A stretch of DNA of 64,000 nt from JBFWWP01 sp050246115. GTDB taxonomy: Bacteria > Planctomycetota > UBA8108 > UBA1146 > JAJFFE01. The notes under the pieces are model-generated. The model did no database searches. It had not been told where the DNA came from and was given only the letters and a program-made list of their open reading frames with translations. The DNA lies in assembly GCA_050246115.1 (NCBI GenBank), contig JBFWWP010000004.1:62001-126000 (forward strand). Direction: 5' to 3'. A program made the translations under genes and the position numbers. The stretch's first letter is position 1, and each line of letters begins with the position of its first letter. Positions 8,296-16,083 of the stretch are shown here, one piece after another.

Positions 8296-11141
8296 CGGGT
8301 CTCCTTCAGCCCGCACAGCCCGCCGAAGTCGCAGTAGCTGCACGTCGGCTGCTGCTCTGCGTGAGCGAGGATCAAATCGACACCCTTCGGCCACTCGAGC
8401 GGCGACTGACGCGGTCGAACCGGGATCTCGCCGGTCTCGAACCACTCTTCCGCGCCGGCCAGCGCATCCTGGAAGGCGATCCACACGTCCTGGATCGGCG
8501 GGGCACCCGGGACTTGCTCGCGTTCCTCCGTTCCCAAGAGCGCATGCAACTGTGGGGTGAAGATGTCCGCGGTCGAGATGATCAGATAGCCGACTCGGGG
8601 GAACTCCTTCAGTCCGCTCTCGCGATGCCTTGCTCCGGCATAGGTCGCCAACTGCACCGCGCGGCCCTGCTCGATCAACTGGCGATACAACGCCGGACCA
8701 CCGAACTTGAAGTCGACGACGGCCTCGGCGCCGCTATCGGTGAGCAGCAGACAGTCCACGAAGCCCATCAACTCGCGGCCGTGGATGCGGCTCGCGATAG
8801 GCACCTCGAAGCCCGCGATTCGGTAGCCTCCCTGGGTCAGCGTGTGGATCAGCCGGCGCGCCGAGGCGGCTAGCTCGCGACGCAGCCGCACCCGCTCGAC
8901 GGCCATGCCGGGTTGTGCGAGCGGCGCTGCATCGCGGACGACCCGCATGTCGAAGCACTCTTCCACCCGCCGCGCGGCCTCAGCGATCTCCGGCAGCGGA
9001 CGCGCCTCGCCGAAGGTGGGCCCCGCGTACGGACTGAAGACCTCCGCCAGAATCTGGTGCGAGAGATTGCCCTTGAGTCGGAAGTCCGGGCTCAGGTTAC
9101 CGACATCGCTGGCGCGCAGTCGCGCCGGATACTTGAGCACCCACTTGAGCGGACAACCCAAGCGGTCGTTGAGCTCGGAAGCGGAGCTGCGGGTGCGGTC
9201 GCGCACGAGGTCCGGATCGACACGCCACAGGGCCGGGGGCGACGGCGGGGGAAGAACACGGTGATCGCGAGTCGGGATGCGCAGGGCAAGCCGTTGCCGA
9301 GCCGCGCCCGCACTCGACGCGACGCCCGCGATCGCCTGCTCGAGCAGCACCGGCTCGCGCGGCTCGAGCGCCGTGCGCACCCGGGTCCAGACCGGATGCG
9401 GGCGTTGTTCGTCGTCCGCCGGGAGTTGCACGACGAGGAGTTCGGAACGGACCTCGGCGAACCCGCGGCGCTCGGCTCGGCGGGCATGCACCAACGCGAG
9501 GCGTCCATCGTCGACCTCGATGCCGGCAGCCGCCAGGCCCTGTAGTTCGCTGTGAGTCCAACGCGTGGGGTGCGGGTCTGCGGTGCCGGTGCCGAGCCAG
9601 ATCAACCGCTCGCACCCGTTGTGGACCTGCGACAGATGACTGACGAATCGCGGCATGCCAGCGAGCGCCGGTCGGGGATGACGGCGCGCACCGTCGTGCG
9701 TGGCCTCGAGCAGACGGGGCAACTGCGACTCGGTCACCGGGTACGGCCAGCTCGCGACGATCTCGGCGAGCGCATGCGCATGTGCGGCGGCCGAGCGCAG
9801 CGTGCGGGCCAATTCTGCCGTCGCCGCACGCCGCACCCGCGATTCTACGGGGTTCGCCGCCGGCGCCACGCCATCGCGGCTCGACTCCGAATCCCGTGCG
9901 GACGTCTCTCCCGACTCGTATGCGAACGCGCGCGTGTTCGCCCATTGCGCGACGATGCGGCACCGCTCCGCCACGAGTGTGACCGGCAGACCCAGGTGGC
10001 GCGGCCAACGTTCGTGGTCGAGCCAGCGCCGCAGCGTCTCCGCCGTGCTACCCGTAGGGTCGCGTTCCGGCGCGCTGAGCTCGGCTCGCGCCTCCTCCCA
10101 ACGGCGACTGCCGAGTCCAGGTTGCGCGACCAACGCCTCGACGAGCGGACGCGTCAGCGAACGCGGCAGCGGGCGAATCGGCAGCGTCAGGAAATCGAGC
10201 AGCAGCTGCGGATCGACCGGCTCCCAGCAAAGTTCGAGCACCAGCGGCAGTACCTGCAACGCCGGATGGGTCGAGTTGCGCGACGCGACCCCCATGGTGG
10301 GCAAGCCGACTTCGGCCAGACAATCGTCGAGAGTCAGGGCCGTGGCCGCGTCCTCACAGAGAATCACGGTATCGACCGTCCGCACCGACGCCTCCACGAG
10401 GAGTGTCGCCACGACGCGACAGGCGAGCGTTGCGCTCGCGGCTCGCACGTAGCCGAGCGAAGCGTCCTGCGGGAACGTCGTCGGCCGTTCGCGTTCCGTC
10501 TCCGTGCGCTCGACGCCGGCGCCGACCTCGTCGGCCGCGGCCACTCGACGCTGCGCCGCACCGAGCGCACTGTCGCCGCGCGCGCGTGGCTGTGGGGGCG
10601 GGAGCCGCATCGTGTGCAAGCGCGCGAGCAGCGGACGCCAAGCCGGGGGCCACTCGTCGATCGACTCCTCGAGCAGGATTTGATGCTCGGGCAGCAATTG
10701 ACCGGCGTCGAGCGCGGCCTGCACCCGCTCGACTCGCTCGGCCTCACCGGGAGGCAAGCGGCAATCGGGATCCGCGGCCAAGGTGGCCTCCACGGCTGCC
10801 AAGTCGCGGACCAAAGGCGGAAGCTGCGAGGCACCTTCGCCCGCAGGCTGGGGCCTCCATCCGGCAAGGCGCAGCTCGTCCCGGCGACGCAGCAGCTCCG
10901 TCGCCGTCGCCCACGCATCCGTGGCCAAGCTGCGCGCACCGAGTTCGAGAACGGTCCCCTCGAGCGCGTGCAAGTACCGGCGCGTGCGCTCGAAGCGGGT
11001 GACACGGCCGAGCGGCCAACCGAGCTGCGTCTCCAGCCACTCGAGGAGATGCCCCGGGCCACCCCGTAGCTCGTGCAGCGCCGTCGTCCCTGGCACCGGA
11101 CGCGGTTCGTTGGCGGTGCGGTGAATGCGCAGCGTGAACAA
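8292..11141 (-). CDS. addB: AddB-like nuclease subunit with Fe-S-type PD-(D/E)XK domain
   Basis: This protein of about 949 residues is the expected partner of the AddA-like helicase, whose start codon it overlaps. The C-terminal third has a PD-(D/E)XK nuclease core (LSHQILAEVF, GFVDCLLL, AVVDFKFG). Four cysteines are placed as in the AddB iron-sulfur nuclease: one in LGCPLKWVLKY and three in the extreme C-terminal CSYCDFGGLCG. The N-terminal and middle parts resemble an inactivated helicase; no GxGKT Walker A is visible, a loss also known in some proteobacterial AddB proteins. I place the start at TTG (11139-11141) because GGGAGG lies about eight bases upstream. The only in-frame ATG is 38 codons earlier at 11255, without a comparable site. 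Together the two subunits would process double-strand ends for RecA. Confidence 0.75.
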   Translation of the reverse strand: MFTLRIHRTANEPRPVPGTTALHELRGGPGHLLEWLETQLGWPLGRVTRFERTRRYLHALEGTVLELGARSLATDAWATATELLRRRDELRLAGWRPQPAGEGASQLPPLVRDLAAVEATLAADPDCRLPPGEAERVERVQAALDAGQLLPEHQILLEESIDEWPPAWRPLLARLHTMRLPPPQPRARGDSALGAAQRRVAAADEVGAGVERTETERERPTTFPQDASLGYVRAASATLACRVVATLLVEASVRTVDTVILCEDAATALTLDDCLAEVGLPTMGVASRNSTHPALQVLPLVLELCWEPVDPQLLLDFLTLPIRPLPRSLTRPLVEALVAQPGLGSRRWEEARAELSAPERDPTGSTAETLRRWLDHERWPRHLGLPVTLVAERCRIVAQWANTRAFAYESGETSARDSESSRDGVAPAANPVESRVRRAATAELARTLRSAAAHAHALAEIVASWPYPVTESQLPRLLEATHDGARRHPRPALAGMPRFVSHLSQVHNGCERLIWLGTGTADPHPTRWTHSELQGLAAAGIEVDDGRLALVHARRAERRGFAEVRSELLVVQLPADDEQRPHPVWTRVRTALEPREPVLLEQAIAGVASSAGAARQRLALRIPTRDHRVLPPPSPPALWRVDPDLVRDRTRSSASELNDRLGCPLKWVLKYPARLRASDVGNLSPDFRLKGNLSHQILAEVFSPYAGPTFGEARPLPEIAEAARRVEECFDMRVVRDAAPLAQPGMAVERVRLRRELAASARRLIHTLTQGGYRIAGFEVPIASRIHGRELMGFVDCLLLTDSGAEAVVDFKFGGPALYRQLIEQGRAVQLATYAGARHRESGLKEFPRVGYLIISTADIFTPQLHALLGTEEREQVPGAPPIQDVWIAFQDALAGAEEWFETGEIPVRPRQSPLEWPKGVDLILAHAEQQPTCSYCDFGGLCGLKETR

Positions 11142-11392
11142 GGCCAGAACCTCCCGGCCCGCACGAATCCACCGAAAGCTCTGCCGTGCGGACCGACGTT
11201 CTAACCCGGGGCCGGCGAATCGTCCACCATGGCGCGCGCCGAACTGGCGTTCCAAGAAACCCTCGGAAGGCTCGTTCGGCGCGCATCAGTCCTTGGGTGC
11301 GATGCCAGCATGGCTGGGTCGAAGTCGCGGCACGGAGTAACCGCCAAGCGCGAACTCGAGTTGCTTGTGAATGCGCTGGATTCGCGCCTAGC

Positions 11393-11914
11393 TCAGTGGT
11401 CGTGACCGCGATCGATCTCGTCGAGGTCGACGGGCGCGTGCTGCTTGATCTCGTCGATGTACCCCAAGGTCTTCTCGGACGGTTCGTACAGAAGCGCCAG
11501 GGCACGCGTCACATCCACGAGTTCTACGTCCGCGGCGCTGAAGTCGCACTCCGCGCAGATCACGTCGACACGCGCCTCGCGCGCGACTCCCGGAAGTCGG
11601 TCGCGAACGGGATCGAGCAAGTCGCCCACAGGCACCCGGCCGAACCCTTGCCGGTGCAAGGCGCGTTGGTGCTTCTCTCCCCAAGCCTCGAGTTCCTTCA
11701 CTTTCCTGGAATCGCCGGCCGCCTTCGCTTGCTCGAGTTCCTTGGTCTTCTCGCGCACCGGGTTGAAGCGAGACGGCGCATAGGCGATCGCAATCGCCCG
11801 ACTGTCGTACACACCAACCCGAGTACGCTTCCCTTCCGGCGGTGCCTGCACCGCCGCCATCGCCACGACGCTGAAGAAGCCACAGGCCAAGAGCGCGATC
11901 CAAAGTCTGTTCAT
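11393..11914 (-). CDS. Small exported protein of unknown function
   Basis: This 173-residue product starts with a signal peptide (MNRLWIALLACGFFSVVAMA). The mature part begins with RVGVYDSRAIAIAYAPS and then has a charged, probably helical stretch (EKTKELEQAKAAGDSRKV). The arrangement faintly recalls OmpH/Skp-like periplasmic proteins, but I see no diagnostic motif. The tail is rich in Asp and His (DEIDRGHDH), which could bind metal; that is only a guess. GGAAGGATG spacing upstream of the ATG supports the start. It stands alone on the minus strand between the AddAB pair and the ATP-grasp genes. Confidence 0.7.
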   Translation of the reverse strand: MNRLWIALLACGFFSVVAMAAVQAPPEGKRTRVGVYDSRAIAIAYAPSRFNPVREKTKELEQAKAAGDSRKVKELEAWGEKHQRALHRQGFGRVPVGDLLDPVRDRLPGVAREARVDVICAECDFSAADVELVDVTRALALLYEPSEKTLGYIDEIKQHAPVDLDEIDRGHDH

Positions 11915-12004
11915 GGAGGCATCCTTCCTTTCGTGCCTCTATCTTCGCGTCGCCAAACCGAGGATTCGAGTCAATCCCACTTCAGCACTCGTTAAGCGGG
12001 ACTT

Positions 12005-12035
12005 AGGAGTCGCCCACCGCCCCGGGGCAACTCCT
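12005..12035. repeat. Short hairpin of the AGGAGTYGCCC repeat family
   Basis: AGGAGTCGCCC (12005-12015) and GGGCAACTCCT (12025-12035) form an 11-bp stem with one mismatch and a 9-base loop. The left arm matches the end sequence of the inverted-repeat elements at 39100 and 45705. The rest of the 11915-12211 intergenic stretch shows nothing else recognisable. The hairpin lies about 175 bases beyond the ATP-grasp A stop, so a terminator role is possible but unsupported by a U-tract. Confidence 0.6.
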
Positions 12036-12211
12036 GGTTCATTGCGGCTTGGCGAGGCGCCGGGCAGAGAACCCAGCGACGCGGCGATCCGGCGAGCGAT
12101 GGAGGGCGAGAGTGGATCATGGGCGAGGGCTGGACTCGACGCCTTCCGCAGGTCCATGCGGAACCTTCGTGGCGGTGGCCACGCACCTTCGATCAGGCCT
12201 CGGAGACGTCG

Positions 12212-13429
12212 CTACTCGGCGTACATCTGCACGTCCATGCCGAAGCGATCAGCAATCTCGAGCGTGGACTGCAACTCGGGGTGGCGTACGATCACCCAGC
12301 CGTCGGAGATGAGGGTCTGCTTCCAGTTGCGACGCTGCGCACCAATCGGCAGCAGTTCGACGGTCACCACGTGTTGGCCGTAACGAGCGAGCCAACCCCC
12401 GAGCCCATCGACTCGTGTGATGCGGCCTTCTCCCTGGGCCCGCTTGAAGATGATGGCCGCATTCCAGCGCCGCTCGAGGGGCTGCGAGATGCGCCCCGTC
12501 GTGATGGCCTCGGCCCACGCAACATAGACGTCTCCATCGCAGCACACGTTCATGATCTCGGTCGTGCGCGCTCCGGGCGGGCGCGCGCCGATCTCGCCGA
12601 AAACGGCCTCGCCGTCGGGACGTCGAAACCACTCCATGTGGGTGAACCCCTCGGTGAAACCGAGAGCGGTGAGCACTCGCGGCCCCATGGCGATGCCGCC
12701 GGCCAACTCCGGCTGGTCGAGGCGGCGGACCGCGATGGTCTGCGGGCTGATCCACTGCATCTGACGCTGTTCCAGGGGTCGCGGGCGATACCAAGACACG
12801 TTCTGGAACAACAGTCGGTCGCGTGCGCAAATCGTGTCGTAGGTGAATTCGTCACCCTCGATGAACTCCTCGACGCTGACTTCTTTCACGTGCTTGACCG
12901 CGGCAAGGGCGCGCTCGAGCCCCGCCGCATCGTCGACGCGGTGAGTATCGGCCGACCCAGCGCCGGCGATCGGCTTGATGATCAGCGGATAGCCCACGGC
13001 CTCCGCGGCCGCCCTCACCTCGTGCTCCGAGGACGCACGGCGGTGCCGCGGCGTCCGAATGCCGGCCCGATCGAGAGCCGCTTTCATGGCTTCCTTGTCC
13101 CGAAAGCGATGGGTCGTCTCCGCGTTCATGCCCGGGACGCCAAGACCCGCACGCAAGTTGGCGGCCAGCATCATCGCCGGCTCCCACAGCGACTCGACGC
13201 GATCGATGTGGCGCGCCAGCGACCATCCTCGCACCGCGGCGATCACGGCCGCCTCGTCCCAGAGGTTGCCCACATGCAGGTATCCCGAGAGCACCGCCCG
13301 AATCGACGGATCCAAGCCGCCCTCGGGTGTATCGCCCAAACCGAGCACGCGCGCGCCGACGCGAGCCAAGGCACGCGTGAAGTTCCCGATCTCGGGTGGA
13401 TAGCCGGGATTGATCAGGAGCACGTTCAT
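12212..13429 (-). CDS. ATP-grasp ligase-like protein A
   Basis: This 405-residue protein has an N-terminal Rossmann-like pre-ATP-grasp domain (MNVLLINPGYPPEIGNF), then the ATP-grasp fold: nucleotide-binding lysine in YPLIIKPIAGAGS, SVEEFIEGDEFTYDT, and the Mg-ligand strand VFGEIGARPPGA. Such enzymes form acyl-phosphates and couple a carboxylate to an amine or thiol; the substrates here are unknown. It is clearly paralogous to protein B immediately upstream: HMEWFRRP and EIGARPPGA/EVGARPPGA occur in both. The ATG overlaps the stop of B by four bases, so both are likely made from one message. Being a homologous tandem pair, they may act on successive steps or as a heteromer. Confidence 0.85.
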   Translation of the reverse strand: MNVLLINPGYPPEIGNFTRALARVGARVLGLGDTPEGGLDPSIRAVLSGYLHVGNLWDEAAVIAAVRGWSLARHIDRVESLWEPAMMLAANLRAGLGVPGMNAETTHRFRDKEAMKAALDRAGIRTPRHRRASSEHEVRAAAEAVGYPLIIKPIAGAGSADTHRVDDAAGLERALAAVKHVKEVSVEEFIEGDEFTYDTICARDRLLFQNVSWYRPRPLEQRQMQWISPQTIAVRRLDQPELAGGIAMGPRVLTALGFTEGFTHMEWFRRPDGEAVFGEIGARPPGARTTEIMNVCCDGDVYVAWAEAITTGRISQPLERRWNAAIIFKRAQGEGRITRVDGLGGWLARYGQHVVTVELLPIGAQRRNWKQTLISDGWVIVRHPELQSTLEIADRFGMDVQMYAE

Positions 13430-14652
13430 GAGTTCGCCACTTTCACCTGCACGACCTCGACGATCCGCCGCAGCGCGCGTTCGACCACAGCGGTCTCCGG
13501 ATGCCGCAAGATCGCGTAGCCCTCGCCCTCGTACGAATCGTTCCGACCCTGTCCCACGCGCGGAAGACGCGCTTCGACCACCAAGCTGCCGAGCTCCCGC
13601 TGCGCTTGCTCGACCCCCTCGACGGCTGTCACTCGCCCTGCCCCCTGCCCCCGGAAATAGGCGCCACCCACCGACCAGCGGCGGGTCGGCGGATCGAAAC
13701 TCTCGTAGACTGCAAGCTGCGCCCACGCCCGATAGAAGTCGACATCGTGCGCGTAAGAAATCAGCGAGCAGAACTGAGCGCCCGGCGGCCGCGCCCCGAC
13801 CTCGGAAATCGCGACCGTGCCGTTGGGACGCCGAAACCACTCCATGTGCGCGACTCCAGTCTCGAGACCGAGCGTCGCGATCGCGCGCGGGCCAACTTCG
13901 CGAATCGCTGCGTACTCGGGACCATCGACGTGCCGTGGCAGAAGCACGCACCACTGAATCCAAGGGGTTTCGAGTACTTCGAGCGGCGAGGGGAGATATC
14001 GACTCAGGCTGAACCACACCGGCCGCCCGCGAACGAACACACAATCGAACGAGTGCTCCTCGCCCACCAGGAACTCCTCGAGCAGCATCTCGCGCCCGGG
14101 TGCCGGCCGGTACAGCTCGATCGCCTTGGACAGCTGCTCGAGGTTGTCGACGCGAAAGGTCGACTTGGCGCCGGCGCCGGCCGGCGGCTTCACCACCAGC
14201 GGGAAACCCTGCTCACGCGCGAACTGGGTGGCCATGGCCGCCGTTGCTGCTAGACAGTGCCGTGCGCACGGGATCCCGCTTTGGCGAAGTCGATCTTTCA
14301 TCACGGACTTGTCGCGAAACCCACGGGCCGCGTCCGGTGCGAGCCCGGGGAGTCCCAAGGCCGCGCGGGCCTCCGCGAGTGGCACCTGCAGTTGCTCCAG
14401 CATGCCGATCACGCGCGCCACCGGCCCCACGCGTTTCGCGATCGAACGGACGGCGTCGACGATCTGTTGGGCGTCGAGCGCGTTGTCGACTTTGTAGTGA
14501 CCCCCGAGATCCGCGCGTAGGGATTCGGACAGGCGCTCGGCCGGCTCTTGCGTGACGAGCACGAGGCGCGTCCCCGGGAGAGCCGCGGCAGCATGCACGA
14601 ATCGACGGGTCGCCTCGAGCACGAACGGAGCGACGAAAACGACATTGGGCAT
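13426..14652 (-). CDS. ATP-grasp ligase-like protein B
   Basis: This 408-residue paralogue of protein A has the same order of domains: a Rossmann-like start (MPNVVFVAPFVLEATRRF), FPLVVKPPAGAGAKS with the nucleotide lysine, LLEEFLVGEEHSFDC, and AISEVGARPPGAQ with the metal-binding Glu. The family resembles carbamoyl-phosphate-synthase-like and D-Ala-D-Ala-ligase-like ATP-grasp proteins, but no substrate can be assigned. The ATG at 14652 is preferred over one 38 codons upstream because homology with protein A begins there; the upstream ribosome-binding site is weak. The exported transglutaminase gene lies 156 bases upstream on the same strand, so one longer operon is possible. Confidence 0.85.
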   Translation of the reverse strand: MPNVVFVAPFVLEATRRFVHAAAALPGTRLVLVTQEPAERLSESLRADLGGHYKVDNALDAQQIVDAVRSIAKRVGPVARVIGMLEQLQVPLAEARAALGLPGLAPDAARGFRDKSVMKDRLRQSGIPCARHCLAATAAMATQFAREQGFPLVVKPPAGAGAKSTFRVDNLEQLSKAIELYRPAPGREMLLEEFLVGEEHSFDCVFVRGRPVWFSLSRYLPSPLEVLETPWIQWCVLLPRHVDGPEYAAIREVGPRAIATLGLETGVAHMEWFRRPNGTVAISEVGARPPGAQFCSLISYAHDVDFYRAWAQLAVYESFDPPTRRWSVGGAYFRGQGAGRVTAVEGVEQAQRELGSLVVEARLPRVGQGRNDSYEGEGYAILRHPETAVVERALRRIVEVVQVKVANS

Positions 14653-14808
14653 GGTAAGTGATTCCCGAGCCGGAGTGAAACCGCACGACCGCGACGACCT
14701 CGTGCTCCAAGGGGGAGACCAGGCGCGCGCATTCTCGACCCAACGACGCCGGGAAGGCAAGCCCACGGGGGCGGCTGCAACACGATTCCGGGGTGCGCGA
14801 CTGCGATC

Positions 14809-16065
14809 TCACCCGCCCGGAGTCGGAACGATGTCGATCGTCACGGGCGACACGTACAGCAACGGGAACTCGCCCTCCACCAACGTGATGTAGGGTACGT
14901 AGTCGCTGCCGGCCGCCATCCCAGAGGTCGGATCCACCTGCCGCCAGCCTCCGTCGATGAACACCTCCGCCCAAACGTGACCGGACTCTCGGTGGAGCCA
15001 CCCGGCAACCGCACGAGCGGGGACGCCGGTCGCGCGGCATAGGGTCACGAACAAGTCGGCATAGTCCCAGCAGTGCCCGACCCGTTGTTCGAGCACTTTC
15101 GCGACGCCGTAGCGCGAGCCGGTGACGCCGCCACCGTAGCGCATGTTGGCGGGGTCTCGAAACCACCCCAGCAGCGCGGCAACCTTCTTGTCGGACGCTT
15201 CGATGTCGGCGGTGATCTCGGCCGCGAGCCGTACGATCTCCGGCGCTGCGCTCGGCCAGTGGCGATTCGCTCCGAGACTGGAAGCACCTGGGGTCGGCGC
15301 CGTCTGACTCGGTCCCGCACGATCGCTGGTGACGATTGCTTCGACGCGAACGCGAGGGACATCGGCGTCGACCGGCAAGTTGGCGAAGCGATACGTCACG
15401 GCGTCTTGTTCTTCCAAAGTCACCGTGCTCTGGGGCGCGGGATCGAAGGTGAAGGCGATCGGGCGATCTCCGAGACCGTGCCGCCGGAGCGTCAGCTCGT
15501 TTCCAAACTCGAACTGTTCACGAAGGCCAGCGATCTGCGCGCGTATCACCCCCGCGGCCTCGGCGTCTTGGGTTCGATCCAGCTCCAAGAACAAGTTGAA
15601 CATGCGATTCAGGGCCATGGCGTTGCAGGTCACGAGCGGCGCACATGTGAACGACACCCGGTAGGTGACGACCGGCGGCTGAAAGCCGAAGACGTCCTTG
15701 GCCGTTCTCAACAGACGCGCATCCCGGCATACGAGCTCGTAAACCTTGGTTCCGTCGCGGAGCACCGAACTCGGATCCCCCTTGAGCCTCAGCAGGGCGG
15801 CCGCCACTTTGTCCGCGTCGGCGTCCGAAGCCGCAACGATCTCGTTCACCTGACATTGGCTGCCGGCGACCGAGTAGATCACGTTGATGACCGAGACCAG
15901 CTTGCAGCCCCAGCGATCGCCGATCTGCGCCCGGGCGTCATCCGGCATCGTCAGCCGCTTCTCGATCGCCCACCCCGACGGCGCGGCGAGATCGATACCG
16001 CAGGCGTCGAAGGCAAGTCCAAGAAAGAACAACGACAACAGACCCAACGACCTCGAGTGCACCAC
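14809..16065 (-). CDS. Exported transglutaminase-like protein
   Basis: This 418-residue protein has an N-terminal hydrophobic signal (LGLLSLFFLGLAFDACG). Its C-terminal third is a transglutaminase core with the full Cys-His-Asp triad: Cys332 in GHCWDYADLF, His363 in SGHVWAEVFIDGGW and Asp378 in VDPTSG. The N-terminal 200 residues contain several cysteines and no recognised fold. Bacterial members act as proteases or amidases as often as cross-linkers, so activity is open. Two adjacent GTG codons (16065, 16062) follow GGAGG and either may be the start. Only 18 bases separate it from the upstream P-domain protein, so the two are probably co-transcribed, and both are predicted to be exported. 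Confidence 0.82.
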   Translation of the reverse strand: MVHSRSLGLLSLFFLGLAFDACGIDLAAPSGWAIEKRLTMPDDARAQIGDRWGCKLVSVINVIYSVAGSQCQVNEIVAASDADADKVAAALLRLKGDPSSVLRDGTKVYELVCRDARLLRTAKDVFGFQPPVVTYRVSFTCAPLVTCNAMALNRMFNLFLELDRTQDAEAAGVIRAQIAGLREQFEFGNELTLRRHGLGDRPIAFTFDPAPQSTVTLEEQDAVTYRFANLPVDADVPRVRVEAIVTSDRAGPSQTAPTPGASSLGANRHWPSAAPEIVRLAAEITADIEASDKKVAALLGWFRDPANMRYGGGVTGSRYGVAKVLEQRVGHCWDYADLFVTLCRATGVPARAVAGWLHRESGHVWAEVFIDGGWRQVDPTSGMAAGSDYVPYITLVEGEFPLLYVSPVTIDIVPTPGG

Positions 16066-16083
16066 GGCCCCTCCGCTTCCCGA

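Noticed and set aside
11386..11402. tRNA-like sequence GCGCCTAGCTCAGTGGT
   Set aside because: Only the D-arm resembles a tRNA; no T-arm GGTTCGA or closing acceptor stem is found in the next 70 bases, and the segment includes the stop region of a gene on the other strand.
12119..13519. Plus-strand frame of ~466 codons
   Set aside because: Antisense to the ATP-grasp genes; no recognisable domain.
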